Shown here in pieces: positions 26,250-37,914 of a stretch of 64,000 nucleotides of DNA (within the stretch, counting starts at the first letter, position 1; each line of letters opens with the position of its first letter). A program made the translations under genes and the position numbers. The notes under the pieces were generated by a model. That model was not told where the DNA came from and made no database searches. It saw only the letters and a program-made list of their open reading frames with translations. The DNA is from Rotaria macrura. Lineage: Eukaryota > Rotifera > Eurotatoria > Philodinida > Philodinidae. Where the stretch lies: assembly GCA_900239685.1 (NCBI GenBank), contig OENT01000210.1, positions 96,672-160,671 of the forward strand, given 5' to 3'.

Positions 26250-26615
26250 CCCCGGCAGATAAACATTTGGAAAAGCCCGTTTAAACGCTGAATCAGGAAC
26301 GCCGATTGTCAGTAACTAACGCTCATTAACAAGACGCAAGAAACGCGTTTTTTACGCAGAATTTTCATTGGCGGTGTGTGAAAACGGGAAAAAGACTCTA
26401 GCCCTGAGCGTTAAAACGCACAATTATTCGATAACTTAAAAGCCAAAGCGTTTAAACCATTAGAATTAGAATTTTTATCCATTTCACGCTCCCACAATGA
26501 AAATTCTGCGTAAAAAACGCGTTTCTTGCGTCTTGCTAATGAGCGTTAGTGACTTACAATTGGCGTTCCTGATTTAGCGATTAAAAGCGTTTTTCCAAAT
26601 GTTTATCTGCTTGGG
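26250..26615. mobile_element. 366-bp MITE with ~120-bp terminal inverted repeats
   Basis: The left end GGCAGATAAACATTTGGAAA and the reverse complement of the right end GCAGATAAACATTTGGAAAA match. The pairing continues about 120 bp through AATCAGGAACGCC, ACTAACGCTCATTA and an identical block ending AACGCGTTTTTTACGCAGAA. TA flanks both sides (26248-26249 and 26616-26617), compatible with a TA duplication. No coding capacity is present. The loop of roughly 120 bp is unique in this window. The arms are rich in GCGTTT/AAACGC words, unlike the A+T-rich surroundings. Superfamily is not certain. Confidence 0.88.
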
Positions 26616-26817
26616 TATGTACTCTTATTATGTGAATTCTTATGTATATTGTCAAGCATTGGATTACACTGATGTTCAAAAACATGTATGTATCAAAATA
26701 TGTGATTAAACTCATCACTTCCATCGGATTTTTCTTCAATATCAACATCAAATTAAGATATTGATCAACAAGATTTGGTTAATTTAGAAATCGATTTTTC
26801 TACAGGTCTTGCCAATG

Positions 26818-27421
26818 AATCATTTAATACTGAACGCCAATCATTTTTCACTGAAGATACACTATCAATAGAAACTAGATTTGCATCGAATGATACATGA
26901 GTGAAAATAAATATTCGATATAACTCCTTAACGTCTGACTGTTGTACTATTGAATTTATACATGGAACTTTATCATCAGATTGGTCTACAGTGCAAGTAC
27001 AACCTCTCCATCAAAAACTTGCCATTCGTCTTAATGATCCAAATAATACTGATCCCATCGAATGTCTTGGTCGAAATAATTCGTGTCTTCAAGATGTTTC
27101 ACTGACTTTCGTTCATTATGTTAATTGGGAAATTTCTAAAAATATTGATGTTTCACATGAGTGTGTCGACACATGAAGAATTCACCAACAGTTAATTGGG
27201 CTCGATTTCATGATGCATTTGGAACAGACAGAACTCTGGGCGAATCCAGTGAATACCATTGTAACACTCCAACCTGTGAATATAATACAAGTGCCGTGGA
27301 GAATTTTCAGATGCTATCATGTGAATATATATTGCCTGTGAATTTTTCAGTATTAAACCCAACAACAACAACCCGTTGGTCAACTGTAACGACTACTTCA
27401 TGGACTGACCTGGTGATCTGA
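26818..27421 (+). pseudogene. Broken fragment of an extracellular-type protein gene
   Basis: One frame encodes about 26818-27176, interrupted by a TGA at 26898-26900, with cysteine-containing secreted-like sequence (RNNSCLQDVSLTFVHYVNWE). The protein sense then seems to continue in another frame from about 27161 to 27421 (NWARFHDAF, CNTPTCEY, then a Thr-rich TTTTRWSTVTTTSW tail). No GT-AG pair was found that would join them. I do not recognise the family. It could be a relic or a poorly resolved short-intron gene. Confidence 0.4.
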
Positions 27422-30400
27422 ATATTTTAACACGATAATAATTTCATGTTTTAGTAGTTAAATTTTTTAAATTTTATTTTAATAAACTGAATTTTTTTCC
27501 TATTTAATATCATTCGAAATGAATAAAACAATGTGAGATCAATGTACGAGATGAGTGTGTAATTGATACTTGATTAGTTGTTTTTAACACTCTGCTAGAA
27601 AATTTTTCATATAAAAAACGTCAGATATTGTTGATGAATCAACGGCACCTGAGAAGTACTATTCATATGTCAGGTTACATAAATTAAATATCGATTCATT
27701 CAGATTATTTTTATCATCATTATCTGTACTTAATTTTTCTTTTGTCTACGTAATGTAATTCTTGGAATGCATGACAGGAAATTCCACTATTAATTTGGGA
27801 GAAAACATTCTCGTTTAGTTCAATGCTGATGTACATGTATGCTTATTTAATCAAGAAATATTGGAGAGTGAGATTTGATGATGAAACTTAACGTTTCATC
27901 GAAATTCGTCTTCACTTGAAAACAAACTACGTCGTTCCCAACAATTGAATAGTCTGTCATTTCTCTAGAAAACGTTGTGTTGTTAGATGATGTACATTGC
28001 CAATCCTTGAAAGGTTTGGGTGCAGTTTTCTTCAACCATATCATGATCTATACGTTCTAAGTACCCAACAAGCAGCTCGTAGGTGTAGGTATTAGAGTTG
28101 TTGAGCGTTTTTCTACTTTACATCCACACCCTCTAGAACATTTGAGAATAGAAAATTCATCCTATTCAACCAGGTAGAAATAAAAATCAATGAAATTGAC
28201 AATTTTTTAGGAAGGCAAATCTCTCAATGAATGATCAAACGTTTAGATGAGATTTTTCAATGCAATTTTTAAAACAACTAAGAAAATTTAACAGGGATGA
28301 ACAAGTGCGAGACCAATCGTAGCCTTGTTACTAGTGACAGAATCTGAACAGAATGCGGATGTGGATTTCACTAAAGGAATCAATTTACTATTCTTTTCTA
28401 TGCCATCAACACTCACACCTTTGATAAATTCTGACCGATCCGGATGCATACTTGACTTTTTTTTCACCAATATCTGATATCGTTTGTTTATAATAAAAAT
28501 TTACACTTCAGGATTTTAGCTATTTAGTGACTACACTCGTAAAATATCAAGATTAAGTTATGTCAGAATGCATCCTTTCTATCGCCAGATGTTTTGATAA
28601 ATTGAAAAATTTTGCTTAGTTGAAACGAGAACTATGTTAATGAAAAAGTGAATGGAAAAGTTAAGTGATAAGAAAATTTTCATTGTAATTATGTAAACGA
28701 TATCGAGCAAACAAATTTTCCATATGCAATCTAGGGATTTAAAGGTTCACGTTTTCCTAGCCTAGTCAGATTCGGATCTAAAACGTTCAGCAGCTCCCTC
28801 GTGGATGCAATAGAAACTTGTCTTGAATAGCTTCTTCATTGACATTCATCATCGTTTTTAGTAGGGGACCAGGATTGCAACAATTTGATTTATTTAAATT
28901 TTATTTCAAAGCCCTATCTATCGTATTCAGTCAAAAATTAAACTTGAACTAAATATTTTGATGAGAGAGTTCTAATCTCTCTTATTTAGCTTTGTCATGC
29001 CATATAAATAACAAATTCGGTCAAGATAAAAATTGGAGACAATATTATGCGAAATAGTGAACTACCCCCAGGTGTTTGTTTTCCTATGGTGGTCTTGAAA
29101 GAGAAAAAAACAGCCTTCAATAACTGAAACGTGCACGTTAAAGAACAGAAAAACAATGTGTGGGCACAAGGCAAATACTCACGGTAAATATGTGACTTTT
29201 TTCCGTTCCTAAGTGAAGCGCTTGCTGTAACATACCACAATCATTTGCATTTTTCTTCACAACGTAGCTGTATCAATGACTTATGATAAGGTAGATAAGG
29301 GGAAAATTTTTAGTTGCTTTCTAATTATCAAATGACAAACTAATGTTCATCAACATTATTTTGAGTATCTTTCGAACATAAAACTTATGATAATAAATTG
29401 ACATAGTTATAATGTCTAGGCACACATTCGAGATCCTCTTTTACGTAATATCAAATTAAAATATGCGACATTTTTTGCATCGAGTAATTATTTGGAAGTA
29501 ATATATGTTGTATGATGTTCGATGCTAACATTAAAAACAGTGTGCAAATATGAAAAAACTTGGCACTTTTCAAGGTCACCAAATAGTAAGTGTTTTTCAT
29601 AGCATGCGCAAACTACTGGGAAATAATAATTTTTTTTTTTTTAATTTTCTTCCGCCTTGTAATATAACACACAATATTAACTATGAAGAAGCAAAGGCTT
29701 GCAGTCAATGTAAATTACGCTGCGAATTTATTGGCATATTCTTTATTTTAACTGTTGCATTCTCTTGCTTGTTCTGAGCAACCAAGAAATTTCTTTTTTA
29801 AAAAAGTATTTGTGCTTTTTTCTTTTCTCCCCATTTCTCAGGCTTTCTTCACCGTCAGTTTTCAGTAACATTTGTTACTCAAGAATTTGTATAAGGTTTT
29901 CTCTCATTGTTGATTGATTAGTATTATGTATTTTGTTTCTATCGAACTTTAAGCGAAGAAGTATTTGTTTTTAACCCAAGACCACTTGAAGATTGGTATA
30001 AATAGATGTTTTAATCACACAGAGGACATCGTTACCTGCGTAAACCAATAAAATAAAGAAATTTTAAATGATTGGCACAATACGCCCTCTTTCCATCATT
30101 ATTTTCGATATTTTTATTTTCTCTTTTTCACCATTCATTCTAACTCCGCTCCGTAAAAGAGTGAAGAGAAGTAAAGTAGAAATTGAGATGATTGGATTTA
30201 TAGACAGAAAGATTTAGAAATTGAATTATCTACTTCGGTATTTCATGATTTTCAATTATTATTTTATAGATTTAGTTTGTTATTTATTCAAACTATTGAA
30301 GATCTTTGAAGCAAATGGTTTTCCATCGAAATCTGTCCTAAATTTGGCTAATTATCCATCATGACTATTGCAATAATGCCTGATTGAACTGTTTGCATCG

Positions 30401-31599
30401 ATGGTGTGCTGACGTAAATAGGAAACCAACGATTTCAATATTCTGAATCGGGGATCGTTATGGTTTCTTTCTCTAAGAGAACCAAGCCTAAGACAAGACC
30501 CCTTTTTATTTTTTTTTGCCTTATGCAAGTCTAAGACTTCACCCTAGCCTGAGATCGTTTCTGCAGATTTTTTTTTCAATGCCTATATCCTTATACACTC
30601 AGCTTTTTTCCACTACTCAGAATTGATAATTTGGTCTCCGCTTTTGTATTTTGTCTCAAGGCGGAGACTTTTATCTAATTCCTCGCTATCTGAGCTGCCT
30701 CCATAACGATCCCTGTCCTAAATATTGTAACATGGTTTTGCCTATTGATCATTTCGTCACGCACGCAGAAAATTCTGTTGGCTTCCTTCTGATCCATCAC
30801 GTTGTGAAGAGCAAAATCAACTTATACAGCGACGAGGGCTATGCCAGAGCTGAATTCAAGTTCAATCTATGTTTATTACTGAAAATCAAAATGACATGAA
30901 TTTGTTGTTCAAAAGACTAATCAGCAATTTTCTTGTATATTACTTGGCACGCAGGTTTATGATCACACCAATCTGGTTGAACGAATGTGTACCTGCAATC
31001 AAAATCATCAGTCAACCTGCTAAGGACATTCTATTGCTTAGTGTTTTACTCAAGATTTAATCCTTAGATGATCTAGAGAGTTTACCAATTGCCTAAAATC
31101 CAATTTTCCTGCTTATTTCTCAGCTTTTTCTTCCAAAAACTAAAAGTAAAGAGACCTGAAAAAGACCCCCTTGTATCCCATCAAAGTCTGATTATTCATT
31201 CCTTTGATTAAACACTCCCTATACTAAGATCAAAGATTATGTCTTCCACGAATTCTCAACTGTATCTGAATACCTAAGAATAATAATTGACCCCAAAAAA
31301 GTAATAATACCCCATTTTCGATGATATTTCTCTAAACTAAGTCTAGTCTCCGATTATATATGCTGTGACCCAGCTAAAACACAAATCCACTTACCTAAAC
31401 TAAATTAGTAGCTCAACGTAAAATACCGAAGCATTCTTCAATTAAAAAAAGAATTCTGTTTGCTCAATTTTAAAAACTATTTCTTACTGTAATTTTAAAC
31501 TGTTGTCCCTAGCCTAAAGAATGTAATGCCTAAGTCTCCACGACGAAAACGAAACCCTCAAGAAACTATCCAAACAGTTGCGATCATTAACTAGCTGCG
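27422..31599. other. Intergenic, no gene recognised
   Basis: Scattered frames of 60-90 codons on both strands (27847-28044 minus, 28288-28470 minus, 28995-29240 minus, 29550-29777 plus, 30651-31060 plus) have no domain, no signal peptide I trust and no agreeing splice sites. Poly-T runs and several CCTAAG/CCTAGCC words around 30490-31540 suggest an old repeat but give no clear boundaries. Confidence 0.4.
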
Positions 31600-34208
31600 A
31601 TGTTTCTTCTCTATAGTTCAACATCTGCAGCTGCATCGGCAAAACCTTCTGACATATCTATTCAATCAAGAATTAAACCAAGTAAGTCGACTAATACACA
31701 CATTCGAGATTTTGTAGTTCACTGTAATGACTGTTTCTTTTTAGCAGTCACGACAACCGAACGAAGTCCAGAGCCAGAAACACGTTCAACAGAGCACGTG
31801 ACTCTCGTTAAAGTAAAACTTAGCCTTGCGATTGAAGTATCAATAAAAGTCTCGATTATTTTTCTTTCTTAGTATCAAACTATAAACAAACGAATCGTGG
31901 TGGAATCTGCTTCCAAATGTTGCAATGATCTGATTGGTCTCACTCTCGAATGTGACGAAGGGGATTTTGTCAATACAGGTAGGCGTAGAGTGTTGCATTT
32001 TCCGAAGTTTTGAACAAATCAATCTTGTAAAGGGTTTTTCTCTGAAAGTTGAGTGTTGTATGGAAAATAAAACAACTTGTAGAACAGAATAAGTTTGCCG
32101 GTAGAAACTGAAGATAGTGTCAATCTGTATTTTCAAACGCAAACGTGTCTTGACAGAACGTGATCGAATATATTTTATCGATACAGTGAACAAAAAGAGA
32201 TGTGCTCACATCTACTTTCGGTTTTTGTTCTCTAGATACGTTTTGGCGAACGAAGACTTTTCAACGAAACATTAATGTTTTTATCATCTCTCTCGATGTA
32301 ACATTACCATCGGCTTTATTGAACAAATATGAAAATTTCGAGAAGGAACGCTTCACTGATGAATGTCTCTGTATGGCGAAAATATTATCAGTTAAAGATA
32401 AATTAGTCTATGTTGTCTTGCCAATCACAGTCAGTGATTTTGTTGTCCCATTGATACATAATCATCGATGTGTTGAAAATATTTACATATATCAAGATGA
32501 TGATAACGGAGAATCGACTGAATGGATGCAAAAATATTCAAAAATTCGTGTTAACGAATCTTTCATCCCTAAATTAGCCGAGAAAATGATAGAAGATATT
32601 GATTCCATTATGAAACGTCCTTCACGTTGGTCAAGATCAAAATCATTATTAGCTGAACTATATTCTCAGACAAATCAAACGGACACATTAAAATGCAACG
32701 AGCAAATGGTTACAAGTGACTTAAGTATAATTCGTATTTTCATATTATTTCTCGATCTATGCCGACCATTTCACTTGTCGCATAGTAACATTCGAATAAA
32801 AGAATTCAATGATATTGAAACATGTAAACGATCGATTCAACATGACAGTTCAAGTAACATTTATCTCATTGTTTCAATGAACAAGTACCGAGATATTCGG
32901 TCTGTAACTGAACTCGATCCTGTTCATGCAGTTTATATTGTGACCGACCTCGAATCACATGACTTTATTCCGATGATGTCAACTTATTCGAAATTGAGTG
33001 GCATATTTAGTCTCAACGAAGATCTACTTGATCAACTTATCACAGACATTTGTTTTTTTCGTCAGATTCAATTTCGTTCACCGAATATGAATATTTTTAA
33101 ACTCGAATCGAGTATTCTCGACAAAATTAACGAACATCAGGCGGACTTTTTGTGTTTTCAATTATTTAGTGGCATCCTATCGGAATTGCCAATCTCATCG
33201 GCTACAACTACTGATAGTAGTGCTCACAACGACAGTCTTCGTTTAAATGCTTTAATTGAAGCAAATACAAAAATCAATGCTCTTTTCAATGATTTCAACA
33301 CTTCTACATTGGAAAATTCGATTACAACTTTGAAAAACATCAATCAACAAATTGTATCCTTAGCAGAAAGTATCGATCCATCTTCTGATACCGTTTATCG
33401 AGCTCAAATAGTTTCAAAGACAGATTTAAAAATGTTACAAAATAATTCTAATAATCTACTGGCTATTCAAACTTTTCTGTTAGCTTCACGTTCATTTCAA
33501 TCTGTAGTCGATACTTGTCGTCGAGCTGTTGACAATCAGCTCAATGCAGTTCTTTTCGAGCTAAAACTATCCGATCGGGCATCCATGGTGAATCTAGATT
33601 CACAAACGGTTGTTTTCCCTCTTGGTACTCTGTTTCGGTTGGTTTCTACAGAGTCATCTGCCAATGGTGTCTGGTATGCTCAACTGGAATCAACCGATGG
33701 GGTTACTATGCAAAGTATTACTGATCATCTTCGATTCGAGATGGGAGGTGATCTCACATGGTTGACATTCGGCAATTATTTGACTGCTTTCAAACAGTTT
33801 GATGCTGCAAAAAACTATTATGAATATCTTTTGCTTGTACTGCCATCCAATCATCCAAGTTTCCCATCCATTCATAACAATATGGGCTTGATGTATTTGG
33901 AAATGGATGATCGCGAACAAGCATTAAAATTCTTTAACAAAGCATCGGCATTGCCTATCGCTGATTCGACAATAGAGACTGAACACAAGTGTCTACCTAC
34001 TCCTAGCGTTTTACCTCGCGGATCATCATCCACCAAAGACATTGAAGTATTGCGTAAAATAGCAGATATCAGCTATCGTCAAGGCAATACGAAAACAGCA
34101 CTTGAATATTATCGTCGTACATTGAATATGGAAACAAATGCAACACGGCGCAAGTTATATCAAGATGAAATTGAGAAGATTTTATTTTCGGATCACTCTT
34201 TGAAATAA
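31600..34208 (+). CDS. TPR protein with degenerate ADP-ribosyltransferase (ART) domain
   Basis: Four exons reconstructed by phase: 31600-31681, 31745-31812, 31873-31978 and 32236-34208. Introns are 63, 60 and 257 bp, with donors GTAAGT, GTAAAA and GTAGGC and pyrimidine-AG acceptors. The result is 742 residues. The ATG at 31600 is tentative because CTATAG just after it could be an acceptor from an upstream exon. After a Ser/Thr-rich start come two copies of an alpha/beta segment (about 100-220, VVPLIHNHRCVENIYIY; about 280-360, SVTELDPVHAVYIV). An ART-like region (about 470-560) follows, then three TPRs (about 585-740: LTFGNYLTAFKQFDAAKNYY, IHNNMGLMYLEMDDREQALK, IADISYRQGNTKTALEYYR). In the ART region VYRAQ keeps the arginine, but the Ser-Thr-Ser segment reads TFLLASRS and the ExE glutamates read DSQTVVFPLGT. 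A catalytically dead scaffold is inferred. Confidence 0.8.
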
Positions 34209-34349
34209 ATAACTTGTGACTTTTTATTTCTGAAATTTTCTTTTTGTGATCTTCTATTTGTAGATTTAATCTTTAAACTACTATCAAGTGTCGACTATTT
34301 TCGTTAGAACAAAATCTCTATAGAACATAGAATCTTATTTGACTACGCA

Positions 34350-36164
34350 ATGGGACGGAAGGAACAATTAGTGACCGGCCAACACGTAATGAGTATTTGG
34401 TATTACAATATCAAAATCTCGGCCGATGTTCTACATCAAATAAAAATACATCTTTATGAGAACTTTTCGTATTCTCGAATTTTCGACAAACAAGAAGATT
34501 TATTTAATTATCTTGGTAGTGGTCTGGTAATGAAAAATGTAGCTTTCATTTTCAGTATCAAGGATAAGACAGAAGATGAGTCTATTGAAAAGCTTATCAA
34601 ACGACGTCACGCGCGATCAAAGCTATTTCGACTACCACCTGAGATTCATGCGTCGTCGCCACTTCCAAATATTGCATCCGTGCGCTCTATTCTTCAAAAT
34701 AGTCTCAATACTATTGCTCAGGAGCTTCAGAATACTGCTCAGTCAACAGTAACTACCATGCTAGAGACCGAAAATAAAGAAAACGTCATAGATGACGAGC
34801 CACTTTTTGACACCTTCAAGTCGATTTCTGCACAGGTTTCGTTTCGCGATTTGAATTGTGAATCCCTTCGATTTCTTTTATTTCAATCTTTAATTGAAAT
34901 ACTCGTAAACAAGCAATATAATGAAAAAGATTTCAAAAATATGTGGGGCATTTGTCGTCAAAAGTATATGAACGATCCTGTCGAAGTGGAAAAGATTAAC
35001 CACTTGTCAGCCGACTACAAATCGGAGTTGGCAATTAATTATTTCACAAAGAGCTCGTGCCTCTTTCGACTCATCAATGAAGCTTTTCGATTAGAGGATG
35101 TCGAACGTGTCTATCGGTTTGGTTGCTATCTGGCCGATCTCTATAAGCAATTAGAACAGATAGGAACTGATCAAAGATCTAATCAGAGTAATGGCACCAA
35201 GGTGGTTTATCGCGGTAAAAAATTTTCAAGAGATGTCGTGCAACAATTTAAAGATAACATCGGGCATTTTATCGCTCTAAGTGGGCTGATTTCGACAACG
35301 AAAAACTATAACATAGGTAAAATTTTCGCTGGACTCGAAGCAGCTCAAAATGATTATCAATGTGTTGTATTTGAGATGCATATAAACTGCGAAACAGCGA
35401 CATTAATTAGACCATATGGTGATGTTCAAAGCCAGAGTGCATATCCGGACGAGGAAGAAGTTCTGTTTTTCACTGGTTTCGTTTGGAAAATAGAAAATGT
35501 GCAAAAAATAAAGCCGAATATTTGGTATATTGAGCTTCAGTCGTGCACGAATTATGATTCTCAATTGATCACCTATATTGAAAAGTCACGGCTCAACTGT
35601 AACTGTTTTACCATCGGCAACATTTTACAAGAACTCGGTGACCATGCGAATGCAAGTAATTTTTATCTGCGGATGCTAAACGAAACGAATATTGATAGTG
35701 AAATGCGTAGTCATGTTCATCTGCATCAAGCCATCCTCGCCAATAATCAGGGTGAATACTTGAAGGCGAGAGAATATTTAGAACAAGCAGAGCAATACTT
35801 CCAACCTGAGGTAGCACCAAGTGCCGATACGACAATTCCTCCACGACCACTATTCGCTCACAAGATTATTACATCCAAGCTCACCATTGCCTACAATAAG
35901 GGTATCGTCTATTGGAGAGAAGGGCAATACGATTTAGCTAGAGAATGTTTTGAACAAGCTCTGGAAGCACAAGGGTCTCACGACGAACAGGCAGTCGTGT
36001 TAAACAGTTATGGCCTCCTCGAATTCGAAGATGGGCACAATGAACAAGCTTGCGGCTATTTACTGAAAGCAGTTGTATCAGTTAAAGATGAATCACTTCG
36101 TTCAGAATTCGAGCACAACCATGGTGCAGTCAGTAAACATTGTAATAGAAATCAAAGTGGCTAG
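34350..36164 (+). CDS. ART-TPR protein with intact arginine-specific ADP-ribosyltransferase motifs
   Basis: Single exon, 604 residues, starting at the ATG 141 bp after the preceding ART-TPR gene. The N-terminal 260 residues are poorly conserved, with a short segment comparable to the neighbour's alpha/beta unit. Residues about 282-385 form an ART domain: VVYRGKKF (catalytic Arg), GLISTTKN (Ser-Thr-Thr) and YPDEEEVLFFTG (E-E-E, the ExE of arginine-specific mono-ADP-ribosyltransferases). C-terminal TPRs follow at about 414-597 (IGNILQELGDHANASNFYL, HQAILANNQGEYLKAREYLE, AYNKGIVYWREGQYDLAREC, NSYGLLEFEDGHNEQACGY). Such enzymes transfer ADP-ribose from NAD+ to protein arginines. No signal peptide is seen, so action is probably intracellular. 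With the degenerate neighbour it forms a tandem pair, likely a duplication followed by divergence. Confidence 0.85.
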   Translation: MGRKEQLVTGQHVMSIWYYNIKISADVLHQIKIHLYENFSYSRIFDKQEDLFNYLGSGLVMKNVAFIFSIKDKTEDESIEKLIKRRHARSKLFRLPPEIHASSPLPNIASVRSILQNSLNTIAQELQNTAQSTVTTMLETENKENVIDDEPLFDTFKSISAQVSFRDLNCESLRFLLFQSLIEILVNKQYNEKDFKNMWGICRQKYMNDPVEVEKINHLSADYKSELAINYFTKSSCLFRLINEAFRLEDVERVYRFGCYLADLYKQLEQIGTDQRSNQSNGTKVVYRGKKFSRDVVQQFKDNIGHFIALSGLISTTKNYNIGKIFAGLEAAQNDYQCVVFEMHINCETATLIRPYGDVQSQSAYPDEEEVLFFTGFVWKIENVQKIKPNIWYIELQSCTNYDSQLITYIEKSRLNCNCFTIGNILQELGDHANASNFYLRMLNETNIDSEMRSHVHLHQAILANNQGEYLKAREYLEQAEQYFQPEVAPSADTTIPPRPLFAHKIITSKLTIAYNKGIVYWREGQYDLARECFEQALEAQGSHDEQAVVLNSYGLLEFEDGHNEQACGYLLKAVVSVKDESLRSEFEHNHGAVSKHCNRNQSG

Positions 36165-37914
36165 TGCATAATGGAAATCTTAACATCAGTATAAAACGTT
36201 CATTTCTGAATGATTTTGAAGTGTGGATGTGGGAGTTGGTATATTTGTGTGCGAGATGTACATGTGGGTACCTTCCTGAAGGAGCTGCATCATCATGCAT
36301 CAGTAACGAAGAAAAAGAGTTGTGATGCAATAGCTGACGTTTTCTCAAACGATAACACGTAGTTTAATAGCCAAACAGAAAGAAGAATCAAACAAATAAT
36401 ATTGTTGCCTGTGGTGAACAAGATATTCGTTTATCCTCTATTTTATACCAGCTACACTGTAATTGTTAAATGTGATCTCTGTTTCAATCAGTGTATTCGT
36501 TGCTTGTGTGTATCCATTAATCGGTCCTAGAACTCATTTATTTCCTGCATTCACCTATCTTTTTTGGCATTATCATTTTTTTTTCAATGATTATATCTGT
36601 ATATAAATTCAGATCGTTGAGGTACATATTGGTTTTGGCTTCGGGAATTACTTCATGAGCAATACCATTTTGGCCGCTTTACCAAAAGATTTTCCCCTAG
36701 TTTTTCATTCTGCCAAAATTAGCGTATGCCCATGCATGTATATATATTTTTTTATTTAATTATCTTTTTTTTCCATTGCTCAGATTATTGTCCACTGTTG
36801 TCATTTTCACGTTCATTCATACGTGAAGTAATGCCAAAATGAAAATCTTTACCCTTAGAAAGAAGTACAATATGACTTATTTTCCATCCTTTGATAATTT
36901 ATGATTCTTGCATTTTCTCTCGTATTCATGTCAGTTGACAATAATTGTTTGTTTCTTGCACAAAAAACACATTATAGTTAAACATAGATAGGCTATTACT
37001 GTCGCATCTATTTTTTCTTGATTCTTATTCTCTTATAGACTCTATTCAGTAATAATTGGCAAAGATCGACGTCTCCCAATACAGTCGACATCAAAAGTCT
37101 GGTACCAATTTTCCTTTCGAATCGAGTATTTAAAGCAGTATAACGTTAATTTAATATGACATATGCTTTTAATGTAAAGGTCAAGTATTATATATACAGA
37201 TAGGTTGAATAAGAAAAACCCTTTCAATATAAAAATGCTATCAAGTCCATCGCCTAATATTCAGAAAACGCTCGTGTTTGGAATTTTATTGAAATGTGAC
37301 TGCATTAAAGTTAACATTTTTTTAATTCTGAAATGCCAGATGTCTCAAAATATTTGTAACTTAGTTTATTTTGCCAATATCTCTACGCAGACCAATGATA
37401 AAATCTTAGGTTTTCTTTCAATAGTTGCGTCGTCGAAATCTCTATACACTCCTTACCAATAAATTCGTATTGCACAAGAAAAAGTCAGATTTCCCTTATT
37501 AAACAGATGCATAGATAGTATCTAACTCTTGCTATACAGCCATCTAATGAAACAAAATTAATCTTGTTCAGTTTGAATATGCGAATCAATAAAGAAAAAG
37601 TGTTTTATAGACTGTTGACGTCGATTGTACCGTGATTGGCTTGATTTAAATTGTTTGTTTTATATATGCACTTACTTATAGAGTGAACTAAATATTTGCC
37701 TGTGTTGTGAATATTACTCTGAAATTAAAAAAGAACTCAATGACATTTTCACCTTGATACCAACAATATATACCGAAGATGATATCATTCATTATCAATT
37801 TATCAGAACGAACAAAAACAAAACATGCAATGTCGTATTTTGTGATTCATAGTACTCCTGGCATTTAATATTGGAGCATGCCAAATAGTGTTTTAATCAA
37901 TTTCTATTCAGCAT
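36165..37914. other. Intergenic between ART-TPR gene and NACHT pseudogene
   Basis: A+T-rich with no supported gene. A plus-strand 85-codon frame (37205-37462) lacks motifs. A short G/T-rich patch near 36221-36262 (GTGTGGATGTGGG) resembles words seen in the 9.6-kb tract. Confidence 0.4.

Noticed and set aside
27847..28470. Two minus-strand frames of 60-65 codons
   Set aside because: No agreeing splice sites, no domain, and composition typical of A+T-rich intergenic DNA.
30480..31560. Recurrent CCTAAG/CCTAGCC words suggesting terminal repeats of a transposon
   Set aside because: No pair of matching ends or target duplication could be defined by eye.
31840..32193. 117-codon minus-strand frame
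   Set aside because: It overlaps an exon and two introns of the plus-strand TPR gene that join in phase; it has no domain and no flanking splice logic.
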